A DNA stretch of 64,000 bases, taken from Euryodendron excelsum. Its lineage: Eukaryota; Streptophyta; Magnoliopsida; Ericales; Pentaphylacaceae. Positions 35,393 to 45,379 of this stretch are shown in pieces (the first letter of the stretch is position 1; every line of letters begins with the position of its first letter). The notes beneath the pieces were generated by a model. The model searched no databases, had not been told where the DNA came from, and saw nothing but the letters and a program-made list of their open reading frames with translations. The position numbers and the translations under genes are program-made. The stretch lies in NCBI GenBank assembly GCA_033060915.1, contig CM065381.1, forward strand, positions 217,001-281,000. Direction: 5' to 3'.

Positions 35393-35690
35393 TGGCCATC
35401 CGCTCGGGGTCAGAGGAATTCCACCGGACTGCCCGACCGTGAAGTACGGGGCGCATTTACGGCAGGGGCGGCGCTATAATGACGAGGGCTGTTGCGTCGC
35501 TTCACGAGCCCCCACATGGCGGCTAGGGAAAGGTTGTCAGTAGTTGAAAAGACACGCCGCATCTCAGTCGTTGCCGTCCCATCTTCGCAGGCCATTTAGG
35601 CCGTTGATTTCAAAGATGGGGGGGGGGGGGGAAGTTTAGGGGAACAGTTGCCCCCCCCCCCATTTTCCTTTAGCGCTTTTCACCAAACAC

Positions 35691-35693
<3 letters not shown>

Positions 35694-35723
<30 letters not shown>
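35694..35723 (+). repeat. GA microsatellite
   Basis: An uninterrupted AG run of about 15 units in the leader of the antisense gene. Confidence 0.9.
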
Positions 35724-35728
<5 letters not shown>

Positions 35729-36042
35729 GAAAAAGTTACTTCGTCGTCCCTAGTGTCGTCCCCTTGTCTCCGGCCAATCGAAAGGGCGTTGTTCGTCGTA
35801 CGGTACCGTCGGCTTATTCCGGCACTTGTCGTTGGAGCTTTGAAGAGTGGCAAACCTCGTCTCTTGGTTATATGTACTGGTTGGCAACTCGTTGCGTCTA
35901 GGTTTACGAAAAGAGGGCGAAAATCCCCAACCTTCTAGGGTTTGTTGATAGGCCGGAGTTTATGAAGTCGATATTCGAGGAAATAGCCTTGTTATTTAAA
36001 CCCGTATTGCTTAGGATTCAAAACGAGAAGCGATTAGGCACC

Positions 36043-36781
36043 ATGGCTAACCCAGAACACGTGAGTTCAGATTCTGAGAAAACGGACTCAAATAGGTATG
36101 AGGTAGTTAGGCGTGAGGTCGAAGAGGGGGCCTCTGCTAGCGACTCCGGTGAATCTATCCAGGTTCTTGAGTCAGGTCAGGCAGAGGTCGTTGACTCCGA
36201 TGCTGTAGAGGGAGGAGAGTCGGGAGAGGACAATCCAGGGTATAAAGCTGTTGGGGTGTCCTCCATTCTTACCAAGGAGAAGGTGGAGGGTCTATGGGCT
36301 GCCTATCAAATCCCACGGGGTTTGAAGCTCAGGATCCCGACGAAAAAGAACGACTGCGCGTGCTCGACCAGGGAGGGCGAGATCACGGTGTATGAGGGTG
36401 CGTTGGCTAGTGGCCTTCGGATGCCCTCTCCCCAGTCTGTTAGGAGGATCCTACAGTGGCTTCGCCTGTCTCCAGGGCAGATACAGCTAAACGGGTGGAG
36501 GATCCTGCTCGGCTGCTCTGTCTTCTGGCAGATCGTCCATAAGAGGGACATTACGTCAGAGGAGTTTCTGTTCTGCTACAGGCCAGCAGAGAGGGGCACG
36601 GGCTGGTGGTACTTCTCGGGCAGATCGAAGGAGTACAACCTGATCGACGATCTTCCTTCTTCAGTCAAGAACTGGAAGGACCGGTTCTTTTTTGTCAGTG
36701 GAGACGGGTGGGAATTCCAACCTTGGGAGACCGACTTCTCTGCTCGGGTCCCCAGGCGATGGGGTCGCCCGAGCAAGAAGG
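36043..36781 (+). CDS. Antisense gene exon 1 with the conserved PF04195-like core
   Basis: Open for 246 codons plus one base. It contains an acidic Ser/Glu-rich N-terminus (about residues 1-75), then the conserved core with SGLRMPSP, GWRILLGCSVFWQIV, FLFCYRP, GWWYFSGR and FFFVSGDGWE. It ends ...SKKG before a GTATGT donor at 36782. The reading continues in phase in exon 2 as GRGNPKISKE. Confidence 0.75.
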
Positions 36782-38199
36782 GTATGTTCTTTCTCTACCA
36801 AACTCGGCTTCCATTCCTTTTTGTTTTGAAGTGTCGATGTCCTGACCTAGGTTGCCTTGGGTGTCAGGTCGGGGCAACCCCAAAATATCCAAGGAGGTGA
36901 GGACAGCCATAAGGAAGGTCCAGGAGCACAATGCCCACAGTAAAAAAGAATTGGTCACTGCTGAGAGCCTGTTAAACTACTTGCTAGGTCCTGAACCCAC
37001 AAGAGAGGCCCTAGCTGCCGAGCGTGAGAGGAGTGAGTGTTTGGTTTCTTGTAGTCCTTCGGTGCCGCCCTACTAACATATGTTCTGCTTGCAGTTGGTG
37101 CGGTCATTGTCGACAGTCCGACTCCCCTTACTGCCCCCCAGACAGTTACCCCTACTGAAGGTCAAGCCGCTGAGGAGATGAGCTTCAACGTTGCATTCCT
37201 GAAGAAGAGAAAGGCTAGAGGATCCGAGCCCGAGCCGAAGCGGTCGAAGAACGCCGACGTAGAGCCGACCAGGAAGGACCCCGCAACGGTGAGGGCGAGT
37301 GAGCCGAGGACAACTGAAGCGCCTCGAGATCTGCCCCTTACGCCACAGACCGAGAGAAGGCGCAATTCGGCCCCTATCGTCGAGCAGCAAGTTAGGGTCG
37401 AAGCTACGCCCACTCCCAAGAACGTTATCGAGAGCCCAGAGGAAGCGTGGGCGAGGGCGGCGGTTGCTATAAAGGACGCAGACCTTCAAAGGATCAACAA
37501 ATATACCAACAACCGCTTGGTGAAAGACATAAACCACGATCTCCTCAGGGTATGTGCCCACCACTAGGTCTTTTTTTTCTGTTCTTTTGCTCTGTTTTGA
37601 AATGTAGTCTCCGCCAGTCTGTCGCCAGGAATATCAAGATGGGCCACCGTCTGGCCAGCCTGGAAAGGGCATTCAACCATGAGAAGGGTACCTGTGCGGC
37701 TCTTCTCGCCGAGTTGAACAGGATGAAAGAGGAGATCACTGCGGCTCGTGCCATAAAGGACGAGATCACCGTTGCTCGCACCGAGAGGGATTCGGCGATG
37801 GCGGACCTAAAGAAGGCCTAGGACAAGTACAAGAAACTTGATGCCACTACTAGCAAGCTCGTACTGGGTCTTTTGGCCGAGCAGGCTAAACAGCAGGAGT
37901 TGGAGAAGGAGAAGGCAGCGTTCAAGGAGGAGCTCAAGAAGGAGAAGAGTGATGCAGTGGAAGAGTTCCAACAGGGGGATGACTTCCAGGCCTTGCTGGC
38001 ACCGACTTTCCTCCAAGGTTTCAAGCATGCTAGGGGTCAGGCTTCAAGAAAGTTCCCTGGTCTGGACTTCTCCATTCTTGAGCCTTCTAAGGAAGCTCCC
38101 CCAAGTGGTGAAGTTGCCGCGACGAGGGCTCCTGCTCTTGTCGTCGAGACGGGCGCCGAACTTCAAACAGGCGTGCCTACTTCTGAGGGGGCTCAGTAA
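36043..38199 (+). pseudogene. Antisense additional gene of the Tat-type element, four exons, one amber codon
   Basis: Exons 36043-36781, 36868-37032, 37095-37549 and 37618-38199 total 1941 nt, exactly 647 codons including the final TAA. All three introns (86, 62 and 68 nt) have GT and AG ends. The start is ATG in a good context (GGCACCATGG); an upstream in-frame ATG lies at 35962. The N-terminal region is acidic. The middle (LRMPSPQSVRRILQWLRLSPGQ, WKDRFFFVSG) resembles the plant 'putative gypsy type transposon' family (Pfam PF04195). The C-terminus is charged and likely coiled coil (EKEKAAFKEELKKEKSD). One in-frame TAG at 37819-37821 truncates it. It is transcribed opposite to gag-pol. Such antisense extra genes are known in Tat-lineage elements; their function is not established. 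Confidence 0.8.
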
Positions 38200-38559
38200 G
38201 ATTCCACGTCTGCTGCCGAGGGCGACCAACAGAAGGGCACTAAGCCCTCTTCCAAGCGGGTTCGCCAAAAGGGCGACGGGAGGAACGGAGGGGCGACTGG
38301 GGTGCCGAATCGAACATGAGTAGACTCCTCTATTGTAGCTGTTTTCTTTCCTTTCTTTTTTGTAATGGGCATCTTGCCTTTATACATGTGATATCATCAA
38401 TGAAATTACCTTTTGCTTTTAAATTCTGTGCCCGTTACATTTTCAGAACATTTGCTTGGAGTGACTTGTAGAGTGCTTATAAGTACTAACGAGGACCTAA
38501 TCGACAAGTATAGCCGAATAGGTCCAATAGCTGGATCCGCTCAGCCATTGGCTGGGCAG

Positions 38560-39210
38560 ACTCGTATTCTATTGCATCGCCAATTAAGGCCCGCTGTGTC
38601 TGCTCAGCACTCAGCTAAGGCCTTCTGGCTCTGCCCGGCAGTTGGCCGAGTAGATTTTATTTATGCTCTATGGCCAATGAAAGGATTTCGGGTCTACCCG
38701 GCACTTGGCCAAGCAGATTCTATTTCTGTGCCATGGCCAATTAAGGCATCTGGACCTACTCGGCACATGGCCAAGCAGAATCTTTATGCCATTGCCATTC
38801 AAGGCCCTCTGGCTCTGCTCGGCACTTGGCCGAGCAGATTCATTCTGTGCCATTGCCACTTAAGGCCCTCTGGTTCTGCTCGGCACTTGGCCGAGCAGAT
38901 TCATTCTGTGCCATTGCCATTTAAAGCCCTCTAGCTCTCCTCGGCACTTGGCCGAGCAGATTCTTTCTGTGCCATTGCCAATTAAGGCCCTCTGGCTCTG
39001 CTCGGCACTTGGTCGAGCAGATTCTTTCTGTGCCATTGCCAATTAAGGCCCTCTGGCTCTGCTCGGCACTTGGTCGAGCAGATTCTTTCTGTGCCATTGC
39101 CAATTAAGGCCCTCTGGCTCTGCTCGGCACTTGGCCGAGTAGATTCTTTCTGTGTCATTGCTAACTAAGGCCCTCTGGCTCTGCTCAGCACTTGGCTGAG
39201 CAGATTTAAT
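38560..39210 (-). repeat. Tandem array of about ten 61-bp units, each with a hairpin
   Basis: GGCACTT recurs at 38821, 38882, 38943, 39004, 39065 and 39126, an exact 61-bp period, with a variant at 39187 and less regular units to about 38560. Most units contain TGCTCGGC-ACTTG-GCCGAGCA, an 8-bp perfect stem. The array lies between the integrase end and the antisense gene. Short open frames through it are products of the periodicity. Confidence 0.92.
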
Positions 39211-39312
39211 GTCGATTCCATGCAAGTAAATAAATTTAAGGTTGATACGTGTGGACAATTTGCAGAACATTCGCTTTTATTGATATTCTTGAGAGTTACA
39301 AGTGGGAGCCTT

Positions 39313-40263
39313 TCAAGAGTAGTATTTCCTTAGGTGTTCTGCATGCCACGGGTGCGGGAGCTCCTTGCCCCCTAAGTACTGCAGCCTATACGTCCCCTTC
39401 CTTATACTGCTGATCACCTGGTAGGGTCCTTCCCAATTAGGTCCGAGCTTGCCTTCTCTGGGAACCTTGGTAGACTGGTTGACTCTACTGAATACGAGGT
39501 CCCCGATCGCGAAGTCTTTTGGTCGAACTCTGGAGTTGTGGTACTGGCGCATCTTCTGCTGGTAGGACGCCACTCTCACAGCTGTCTGTAGCCTTCTCAC
39601 CTCCTCCAACAGATCCAAGTCCACGTTCATGGCCTCGCCGTTGGTCACGGGGTCGAACTGCACCGTTCTGGGACTGGGGAGGCCAATCTCTACTGGGATC
39701 ACGGCTTCCATGCCGAAGGTAAGCGAGAACGGTGTCTGACCAGTGGACATTCTCTCCGTCGTTCTGTAGGCCCAGAGGATGTTGTGGAGCTCTTCTGCCC
39801 ACAAGCCTTTAGCCTTCTCCAGCTTCGTCTTGAGGATCTTCAAAAGGGACCTGCTGGTGACTTCGACCTGGCCGTTCGCTTGAGGGTGCTCGGGGGACGA
39901 AGCATGGTGGCTTATCCCTAGGTCGGTGCACAATTTGTTGAATTGTCTGCCTTCGAACTGCTTTCCGTTGTCTGTGATGATGGCTTTGGGGATTCCGAAC
40001 CTGCACACGATATTCTGCCACAAAAACTTCTTCATTTTCTCCTTGGTAATTGTCGGTAGGGCCTCTGCCTCCGCCCATTTCATGAAGTAATCGATCGCCA
40101 CCACTGCAAATTTTGTCTGTCCTTTGCCAAGCGGCAAATGACCCACAATGTCGATCCCCCACTGGGCGAAGGGCTAGGGAGTCTAGATTGGAGTCAACTC
40201 TTGAGAGGGCAATCTCGGGATGTTGGCTAACCGTTGGCACTTGTCACATTTCTTGACGAATTC
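39313..40263 (-). pseudogene. Integrase of the Tat-type element
   Basis: The same frame as RT continues after a TAG at 40264-40266: the zinc-finger half CDKCQR, then two more TAG codons at 40183-40185 and 40174-40176. From there 286 codons are open to the stop at 39313. The core has QWGIDIVG (first Asp), IITDNGKQF (second Asp) and GQVEV (Glu), so the DDE triad is intact. The C-terminal part has the FAIGDLVFSRV and LGPNWEGPYQV motifs. There is no chromodomain, as expected for this lineage. Confidence 0.9.
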
Positions 40264-42468
40264 CTAGGCATCTCTCTCCATGGTGGGCCAATAATAGGCC
40301 GTTCGCAATATCTTCTTGGTGAGGGACCGACCACCAGAGTGGTTCCTGCAGACCCCCTTGTGGACCTCCCGCATTATGTAGTCTGCTTCTTCCTCATTGG
40401 CACAACGAAGCAGCGGCATGGTGTGCCCTCTCTTGTATAGTATCCCGCCTTGTATGAGGTACCTGCTCGACCGGTATTGAATCCGCCTCGCCTCATTTCG
40501 GTCCTCAGGCAGGGTTCCCTTCTCTAAGTAATTTCTGATCTGGTTCATCCACGAAGATTTGGGCACAATCTGGTCAACTTCCGGGCTCTGGATGCTCGGT
40601 GAATCAAGAATCTCGATCGGAACGTTCAGGTCGGACTCATTGGACGAGGCTATTATGGCCAATCGGTCTGCCTCTTCATTCTCCAATCTTGGGATGTGTT
40701 CCAAGAGTATCTTTGCGAATCTCCTGGCCAAGCTCTTCGCCACTTGACAGTATTGTTTCATGTTGTCTTCTCTTGCTTCGTACTCTCCCTGAACATGTTC
40801 CACCACGAGCTCAGAGTTGCTTTGGACTACTATCTGTTCTGCCCCCATTCGCCAAGCCATTCTGAGACCGACAATGAGTGCTTTGTATTCCGCGATGTTG
40901 TTGGTGGTGGGGAACTTGAAGCGGAGCGCGTACTCCATCTTATGGCCGTCCGAGGTGACGAGGACCACGCTGGCACCACCGGAACCGTGAGTGGACGAAC
41001 AATCAATGTTCAAGACCCAGTTGTTGTCTGGCAAGTCGGCGTCAGGGGTGGCAGGGGGTGGGTTAGTGAATTCTGCGATGAAATCCACAGCCGCCTGCCC
41101 TTTGATCGCCAGTCGGGGTCGATATTGGATATCGAACTGGCTAAGTTCAACGGACCATTTCACTAATCGCCCTGACGTCTCGGGCTTGTGTAGTATGTTC
41201 TTCAGTGGCTGGTCAGTGAATACCATAATCATGTGGGCTTGGAAGTAGGGTCGCAAGCGCCGAGCTACGGTTATCAGCGCGAGGGCCAAGAGTTCCATAT
41301 TCGGGTACCGTTCTTCTGCTCCACGCAAGGCACGACTGGTGTAGTAGACTGGCTTTTGGACCCCTCCTTCTTCTCGGACAATAGCTGAGCTTACTGTTGT
41401 CGCCGATACGGCCAAATAGAGAAACAGCTCCTCCCCCGGGACGGTTCGGCTAAGCAGCGGGACTGAGCTCAAGTATTGTTTGAGTTGACCAAAGGCTACT
41501 TCACACTCCTCGTTCCATTCAAACGCCTTGTGTAAGATCTTAAAAAACGACAGACACTTGTCCGTCGACCGAGAGATGAACCTATTCAGGGCAGCCACAC
41601 GTCCCGCCAGCCGCTGAATGTCTTTCGTCATTCTGGGGGCCTGCATGTCGATGATGGCTTGAATCTTCTTCGGGTTGGCCTCAATCCCCCTCTGTGACAC
41701 CATGAAGCCCAGGAACTTGCCCGAGGCGACACCGAAGGCACACTTGGCGGGGTTGAGTTTTATCCGGTACTTGCGGAGTGTCTGGAACGTCTCTTTGAGG
41801 TCCCGCAGGTGGTCGGTGGCCTGCTTGCTCTTTACCAGCATGTCATCCACGTAGACCTCCACATTACGGCCAATCTGCAACTTGAACATGAGGTTGACCA
41901 ACCGCTGGTATGTGGCCCTTGCATTTTTCAACCCGAACGGCATGACGTTGTAGCAATAGAGCCCCCGGTCTGTAATGAAGGCCGTGTGCTCCCGGTCATG
42001 CTCCGCCATCCGGATCTGGTTATATCCTAAAAAAGCATTCATAAAGGTTAGCATTTCATACCCCGCAGTAGAGTCGACGAGGAGGTCGATGGTTGGTAGT
42101 GGGAAACTATCTTTGGGGCACGCTTTGTTCAGGTCGGTGAAATCAACGCACATCCGCCACTTCCCGTTGGACTTCTTCACCATGACAATGTTAGAGAGCC
42201 AAGTGGGGTAGTGCACTTCCCTGACGAACTTTGCTTGCACCAACTTCTCCACTTCTTCAGCAACTGCATCGTTCCTGTCTGGTGCAAAGTTCCTCCGCTT
42301 CTGCTTCACCGACCTGGCCTCGGGGTTGATGTTCAAGTAGTGGGCCGCTACTCGGGTGTCAATCCTGGGTATGTCTTCGTGAGACCAGGCAAATATGTCG
42401 ACATTGTTTCTCAGGAACTCCCGCAGTTGTTGCTTCAACTCCTTGGGTGCGGCAGCCCCTATCCTCAC
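40264..42468 (-). pseudogene. Reverse transcriptase, RNase H and second RNase H of the Tat-type element
   Basis: A 734-codon open stretch. RT covers about residues 60-260, with YVDDMLVK (206-213). The first RNase H covers about 345-465, with MELLALALITVARRLRPYF and VFTDQ. A second, archaeal-type RNase H covers about 480-605 (WVLNIDCSS, NNIAEYKALIVGL, ADRLA). The RT motif A reads TFMNAFLGYNQI with Asn at 144, and the second RNase H reads VQSNSEL with Asn at 551. Related proteins have catalytic Asp at both places, so both enzymes are probably dead even without the flanking TAG stops at 42478-42480 and 40264-40266. The HHCC finger of integrase begins at the C-terminus (H703, H710). Confidence 0.92.
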
Positions 42469-42947
42469 CGTTCTGTTCTACTCTAGTTGCCCGACTAGGA
42501 CATCTTCCAGATCTTCTGCTAGCTCCCCCCTTCTAACTTCCTCCTCATCCCTTGGCTCGAGCTCTTCGATGACCAAGGCCTCCCGACTGGGTTCTCCTTT
42601 GAGGGAGGCCATGTAACACTCCCGTGCCTCCTTCTGGTCGCCCCTTGCACACCCGACCCCCGCGTCGGTCGGGAACTTAATTCGGAGATGATATGTGGAA
42701 GTGACCGCCTTAAACTAGTTCAGGGCCGTTTGGCCAATGATGGCGTTGTACGCGGAAGGGCAATCCACAACCAGAAAGTGCACTATCTTTGTCGTCCGGT
42801 GTGGCGCTTCTCCAAGGGTGACTGGTAGGGCGATGGATCCGAGAAGGACCACCCAATCTCCAGTGAAACCTACTAAAGGATAGTTGACTGGCTTTAACTT
42901 CTCTTGGCCGATCTTCATCTTCTCAAAGGCCCCCCAGAACAGGATGT
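42469..42947 (-). pseudogene. Protease C-terminal half and linker of the Tat-type element
   Basis: The frame continues from gag once the nested sequence is ignored: [13 protein letters not shown], then [32 protein letters not shown], which is the flap and C-terminal part of a retropepsin (IIGR/Q box). A TAG at 42715-42717 and another at 42478-42480 interrupt the frame, which runs on through YHLRIKFPT to RT. Confidence 0.85.
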
Positions 42948-43135
42948 TGTAAGCACCCCATTTTTGATCGCTCGGCAGTCTACACTCCGTCCAGACTTGT
43001 ACTCAAGTCAATATGGACATATTTTAGTCGAAACCAACTTTCTAAGTCCAAATCCCGTTTATCCATCGCCTCGCGGGCCCACCAGGCCCAAATAGAGGCA
43101 AAATGACCAAAATGCCCTTAGGGGCATTGTCCTTT

Positions 43136-43430
43136 CCTTTCCAATCCCTCTCTCAAGACAGTTTATTCCTCGAGACGGTTCCAATCCCAGGCACGTCTCT
43201 TCGGCGACGGAAAGACCCCTTTCCATTCCCTCTCTCGAGACAGTTTATTCCTTGAGACGGTTCCAATCCAGGCACGTCTCCTTGGAGACGGTAAGACTCT
43301 TTTCCAATCCCTCTCTCGAGACAGTTTATTCCTCGAGACGGTTCCAATCCCAGGCACGTCTCTTCGGAGACGGTAAGACCCCTTTCCAATCCCTCTCTCG
43401 AGACAGTTTATTCCTCGAGATGGTCCGAGT
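43136..43430 (+). repeat. Tandem repeat, 83-bp unit, about 3.5 copies
   Basis: The phrase GACAGTTTATTCCT followed by GAGACGGTTCCAATCC recurs about every 82-83 bp from 43158. Units are nearly identical. It lies in the left part of the giant LTR. Confidence 0.88.
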
Positions 43431-43677
43431 AGCGAAACTACTCACAAAACCGTTAAAGTAGCGGAAATACTCACAAATAGGTCGATATAGGGAATTGCCA
43501 ACAAACCCCTGTGTCACGACGACTGCCGTTGGAGTGGCGGAAAGACTCATAACCCAGGTCAACACCAGTGTCTGTTAGCCTACTTCGGTGAAAAATGACC
43601 AAACTGCCCTTTGGACCTTTTCTGAGACTTTCCGGTCAAGATGAACATTTTGTCCCTAGGCATTTGAATGCCCCGGG

Positions 43678-44030
43678 AACCACACCGGCTCTGGGTATCA
43701 AACTGGTAACCCTTTGAGATTGCTTTTTATAGTATTCTCAACCTTCCTTTATCTTTTCGGATCATTCCGAGTCAGTTCCGGCCAACCTGGTACAAAATGA
43801 CTATTTTGCCCCTAGAAGGCCGGTCTCCTTCTTCGACCACACCGGCTCTGGGTATCAAATCGGTAACCTCTTGAGACTACTTTTTATAGTATTCTCAACC
43901 TCCTTTTACCTTTTCGGATCATTCCGAGTCAGTTCCAGCAAACCCAATGCGAAATGGCCGTTTTGCCCTTGGTGGGCCGGTCACCTTTTCCAACCACACC
44001 GGCTCTGGGTATCAAATCGGAAACCTTTGG
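43678..44030 (+). repeat. Tandem repeat, about 160-bp unit, 2+ copies
   Basis: CCACACCGGCTCTGGGTATC recurs near 43679, 43838 and 43995, with the following text about restoring GTAACC, TTTTTATAGTATTCTCAACC and TTTTCGGATCATTCCGAG shared between the first two units. Confidence 0.85.
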
Positions 44031-44355
44031 GAACATTCTAAACAATCTTTCCAAATCCCAAGTCTTTTTCTGGGACAGTCCGAGTCTGTCCCAGCAGTTT
44101 CTCGGTCCGATTGACCGTTTTGCCCCTAAGGGCCCGGTCAACCTTTCCGACCTATCTTATCCTCATTTCTCAAGTCAAATACCTCCAGGACACTATTTTA
44201 AGTGTTCCTGCTCCTTTCCAGCCTTCCGGGTCATTCCCGGACTTTTCGGAGTCACTCCTAGTGAAGACAGGCTAAAAATTACATGGTAGTCACTAGTACA
44301 GGCGCCCAAATCTAGTCAAAGATACGTCGCTTGACGACCTTAAACATTTCCTAAA

Positions 44356-44456
44356 TGGCTGGCGCCACTAATAATGGCACCAAGCCAAAAAATAGCCTGG
44401 CGCCACTCCTAGTGGCGCCAGTGTAAACTTTGGCCTGGTGCCACTGCAACAGGCGC
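44356..44456. repeat. GGCGCC-bearing short repeats with a perfect hairpin
   Basis: Five short TGGCGCCA- or TGGTGCCA-type palindromes lie within 100 bp. At 44397-44421 CTGGCGCCACT and AGTGGCGCCAG form a perfect 11-bp stem around a 3-base loop. It lies about 60 bp upstream of the TATA box. Confidence 0.8.
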
Positions 44457-44473
44457 CAGTGTTGTCCAACCTC

Positions 44474-44481
44474 TATAAATA
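44474..44481 (+). promoter_or_regulatory. TATA box of the giant LTR
   Basis: CTATAAATACAGAGCC is a classical plant TATA context, about 1.53 kb into the nested sequence. The following leader is rich in AACCCTA-type motifs. Confidence 0.65.
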
Positions 44482-45379
44482 CAGAGCCTCATTCAACGTG
44501 AAAAGGATCCGCAAATTCAACCTAAAAATCATATAATTCGATATACAGAGCTCGAGCACCTCCTAAACCCTAGCTTCCCTAGGTTTTCCAAACCCTAACC
44601 ACTATACACTAAACCCTAGCCTCTTATACACTCCTATACATCCCCATACACTCATACACTAACCTTCAACTCTCCCCCGAAGACTTGAAGAGCTGCAATC
44701 TAAAGCTTGAAGACAACTCCTGAAGACTGAAGGTGAAGATCAAGACGAAGACCGAAGACCGAAGAAAGCAAGGCGCACAAAATAAACAAGATACAAGGTA
44801 GGTCCTCCATTTAAATTTTCGCACTTCCCCCCTCTCTCTTCTCTCTCCTAACCCACTTGGGTTTTCTCTATTTTAATCCCCCATCTCTTTCCCCTCTTTC
44901 TTTGCATGCTTGAAACAAGGGGATTCCCGGTCTATGTGTAGTATTGGGCTATTGGAGAGTCACCGTGTCGAGGGCTTTCTTCTAATCTAACCAGAGACCA
45001 CGTGGGTCCGGCCCCCTTGATTATGTGGTGAAGCCTTAGCCTTGTATGTTCACGACCCCAAATTTCATTGTGCATATCATGGTTTTGCATCTTCCAAAAA
45101 CCGTTTTCAAAGTTATTTTTCAAAATCGTTTTCAAACTTGGTTTCAAAATTGCATCAAAATCTCTTTTTCAAAAACTTGTTTTTAAAACCACAATTTTAG
45201 GGTGATTCTAGCCTTTCCATGGCTAGGGTTGCTTTAGGAAAGTGTTACATTCAAAGTGACCAACATGGTCCATATTTTCAACATATTTTCAACCCTTGTT
45301 GTTTTCAAAACCACTTTCTTAAAGTAGTTCTAGCTTTCTTATGGTTAGAATCGCTTTAGGAAAGTGAGATGTTTTTACA

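Larger units (their letters stand above)
35376..36042 (+). promoter_or_regulatory. Candidate promoter and leader of the antisense gene
   Basis: GC-rich DNA between the polypurine tract and the start codon at 36043. It holds a TATA-like CTATAATG at about 35474, a G run at about 35617-35630 facing a C run at about 35652-35661, and a GA microsatellite at about 35694-35723 of the kind often found in plant 5' leaders. The role is inferred from position only. Confidence 0.35.

Noticed and set aside
36306..37564. Minus-strand open frames opposite the antisense gene, up to 163 codons
   Set aside because: They are shadows of the well-supported + strand exons and span predicted introns without any domain.
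38413..39270. Open frames on both strands of 60-173 codons
   Set aside because: They run through the 61-bp tandem array and simply reflect its periodicity and lack of stops.
40559..42616. Several + strand open frames of 60-156 codons
   Set aside because: They lie antisense to the long RT-RNase H frame and show no domain of their own.
44560..44640. AAACCCTA-like motifs suggesting a telomere remnant
   Set aside because: The motifs are scattered and irregular, in a leader region after a TATA box. They look like telo-box or chance motifs, not a telomeric array.
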